The notes beneath the pieces are model-generated. The model did no database searches, had not been told where the DNA came from, and worked only from the letters and a program-made list of their open reading frames with translations. This document shows positions 61,606-64,000 of a stretch of DNA of 64,000 bases, piece after piece (within the stretch, counting starts at the first letter, position 1; each line of letters begins with the position of its first letter). The stretch comes from Botryosphaeria dothidea (lineage: Eukaryota; Ascomycota; Dothideomycetes; Botryosphaeriales; Botryosphaeriaceae): positions 1,116,001 through 1,180,000 of the forward strand of contig WWBZ02000040.1 in assembly GCA_011503125.2 (NCBI GenBank), given 5' to 3'. The position numbers and the translations under genes were made by a program.

Positions 61606-63249
61606 CTACAGATATTTCGGCCACCCCGGTCTGAGACGTGCTCTCGTCACCACTTGCTTATTGGTGCCTGTCTCTGGGCCAATCATGGTTTCCTGCAACT
61701 GTACCTCATCAACTCCTAAAAGGCCAAGAATTGCTGAACTTAGTCTCATTTCATTCCTTGTATCCCAACATGTTTCCAGAAATTTCTGGCTCGTGTCTAG
61801 GCCCAAGATGTCGACGCCAATTTTGAAAGAGACGGGACCTGGCATTTGAAGATGAAGGTACATATTCTCCAGCTGCGGCATGTTAGTAGCAGCTCTTGCC
61901 GCAGCGTAGAGGATATCGTTGATGTAGTCCTGATCAATGAGCCTTCATTTGTTTGATATGCGCGGAACGAAAAGCCTCATTGAAGTCTCGTCTGAGTCGG
62001 AGGGATAATCAGGATCAGGAAGAGCAAACCACCGGCCTGGCTCAGGTTATTATGTCAGCCATACACCTATATTTCGACAGTGCTTAAATTTGACTCACCG
62101 GATGCATCAATTTCTGTAAAATGGATGTTCATGGAGCTGAGGTTCCGCCAATATGGCGTCTCGCCATTTGGATCTTCATTGCTCTGCGGCCAGAAGAGCG
62201 AAGGTGAGATTCTCGGGTCATACAAATTCAACCATTGCAGCCTTACAGACATCTTACGGAATCCATTACAAAGTGGGTCAAGTCCAGATCCGAGGACAGC
62301 AGGCTGCGTGTACACCCCGTTGCCTTTGTTCTCAAACCTTGCTTCGAACGTTGTACAGCTCTTCGGAACCAGATGTAAACTCTCACCCAAGGCTAAAAGT
62401 ATGATTAGCTCAAGTTCAATCTATACAATGCTTTAAAGAATGTATTGCTGGCAATTTGACTTACCTTTTCTGTACGCCCGACGAGATTCGAGGTGCCATG
62501 TTGGGATGTCAGACAGGCGAAGCTTGCACGTTTCAAGGTCTTCCAAACAGACCAAAATCTGCACCAAGGAACTAGGCCAAATAAAACCTTCTTCATACGT
62601 GAACGAAGTGATACAACGTACTTTTGGTAGTTCTGCACCGACATAATGCAAGTAGGTATGACCGACACCAGGCCACAGTTGTTTTGGAACCTCACTCCAT
62701 CCTTCTTCACCAATCTCATCATCTTCCAAATAATTCTGCCTTTCTTTATGCTCCTCTTTCGATCTGGTGAAACACGTGGCTAACACCAGCCAACCGCTCG
62801 CGGTGCGCGTCCCCACTTCCGAGCTGCGCCAGCAGCAACAGCATGTTCTCCACACTACGAATGAAACTCTCATCATTCATACGCTGCTCCTCCGCCCCCT
62901 TAGACTTGGACGACACACAGTTCCACTCATGGCCGAGGTGGTACCCCAGAATCCGGATATCCGACAAGCGAGACGGATCTTTCACAGCGACATCTCTGAA
63001 CGCGCTCAATCTCTGCGGCGTGACGACGATGCTGTGAAAAATCTCGCGCTCGACGACCGCATTCCAAGCCGCGTTGATGCCGGCGTAGGCGGCCAGCCGC
63101 GGGCGAGGCTGGGTGCGGATGGTGGAAAGCCGCAGTCAGCTCCGCCGTGCCCGCCGGACTGCGATGGGGTTTGGCTTTTCATCCTCTTTGATGAGTCTGC
63201 CGAGCTCGCTGATAATGAGGCGGATGATGTCGGCGGGGAGCTCTGGCAT
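61606..63249 (-). pseudogene. F-box-like hypothetical protein, broken paralogue
   Basis: It begins MPELPADIIRLIISELGRLI and shares the plan of the gene at 47457: YAGINAAWNAVVEREIF against YVGINSSWNAAIERETF, then LGESLHLVPKSCTTF, LYDPRISPSLFWPQSNED and AAARAATNMPQLENMYLHL. Introns before LGESLHL and after EIDAS fall at the same places as in the intact copy. An in-frame TGA at 63136-63138 may lie in a 51-nt intron (GT-AG, CTGAC branch site). A one-base frame change near 62,760 and frame changes around a TGA at 61945-61947 have no intron explanation, so the gene is probably dead. It points opposite to the intact copy, about 13 kb away. Confidence 0.7.
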
Positions 63250-64000
63250 GATTGTACCGGGTGATGTTGGAAAAAGGATCGATAGCGGCTGAATCGCGAT
63301 GCGATTTATACCGGTTTCTGCCTAGAGTGAACCCCACAAATCCTACGCCCTAGTGATCAGATGTTTTTCATAGCTATATAGAGCCCAAAGGCTTTCATGC
63401 GGAGTAGACACACAAAGACAGTCTTGAAGGTATCGCAGAATACGGGTTCGTATTTTTCTTCCCCATTTCCTCACAGGTCTAGCCCGGCGATCGGGTGGAA
63501 ACTGCTAGAAAGTCACTTATAAGAGACTGCCCAACAAATGAGGAAAAAAAAAAAACCCTTCTGTAAGTGCGTCCGCGCGATTGGTGCTTATTAGAAATGA
63601 CGCTAACACAAAGTGGGCTCGATGGGGCTAAAAGCGTCTTTATTGATTTATGCAGCCTTATCAGTCCCCAATGATGGTACTCGAATAGCTCATGTTAGGC
63701 ATAAGTGCAGTCTATTGTAACAAGGTTCTGGGGTAAATATAGTCCTTGCAGAAGGCTGAGAAGCATGCCTTGAAGAGCCAGAGAGAATTATTTAGAAGCC
63801 AGCTGAGCCACCTTTCCACATCAGCGCTGCCTTGACCATCCACCATTGGAAACACAAGCCAGACAACATTGGAACAATAATCCACTGGTAAATACTCCAT
63901 ATCGAAAGCCGGACATCCTCATGGGCTAAAAATTTGTTTAAGCTATGTCCTATCATTCTCATCACAGAGAGTCGCGATCCAATCCTTTCTTGCGGTCGCT
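63250..64000. other. Right edge, no supported gene
   Basis: It contains A-rich patches near 63,545 and a short minus-strand frame at 63712-63900 that cannot be placed in a family. Confidence 0.4.

Noticed and set aside
63136..63138. In-frame TGA near the start of the broken F-box-like copy as a nonsense mutation
   Set aside because: A 51-nt GT-AG intron with a CTGAC branch site would remove it and improve alignment to the intact copy, so it was not counted as a lesion.
63712..63900. Short frame with YLPVDYCSN, considered as a reductase-like fragment
   Set aside because: The PVDY match alone is too short, and upstream sequence is closed in all frames.

Overview
The window looks like nuclear DNA of a filamentous ascomycete (Pezizomycotina). 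Genes are split by short GT-AG introns, mostly 48-65 nt, and exons are GC-rich. The protein families are typical of moulds: Zn2Cys6 regulators, a salicylate-hydroxylase-type monooxygenase, an NRPS-like reductase, a NACHT-ankyrin protein and a dispersed 5S rRNA gene. A Dothideomycete is plausible, but nothing here fixes the class. Exon boundaries were read by eye from splice signals and reading-frame continuity.

Left part (1-12 kb): the start of a gene cut by the window edge, an mtr-like amino acid permease, and a Zn2Cys6 regulator. These are followed by a divergently arranged P450 and vanillyl-alcohol-oxidase-like gene, both broken. The promoter they share and the flank of the regulator carry repeated copies of a GTGAAAATGCCGGTGG-like motif, so this looks like a small, silenced co-regulated cluster whose regulator and sites outlived the enzymes.

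Middle (12-35 kb): intact genes for a pyroglutamyl peptidase, an FAD monooxygenase, an F-box-like protein with a duplicated module, a second Zn2Cys6 regulator divergent from an aldo-keto reductase, a small Cys-rich protein and a C2H2 regulator. A gutted acyl-CoA thioesterase lies among them. Long gene-poor stretches follow (26.7-34.3 kb and 35.2-43.9 kb).

Right part (44-64 kb): an apparently intact adenylation-thiolation-reductase enzyme sits at the edge of a decay island. The island holds a second reductase-domain fragment, an AT-rich inverted-repeat element with a nested solo LTR, a gutted 4-coumarate-CoA-ligase-like gene, a glycosidase with two stops, and a fungal NLR (alpha/beta-hydrolase, NACHT, ankyrin) with at least three lesions. 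It also holds a small secreted Kre9-like protein and a 5S rRNA gene. Two members of one F-box-like family flank the island in opposite orientation: an intact copy at 47.5-48.8 kb and a broken copy at 61.6-63.2 kb.
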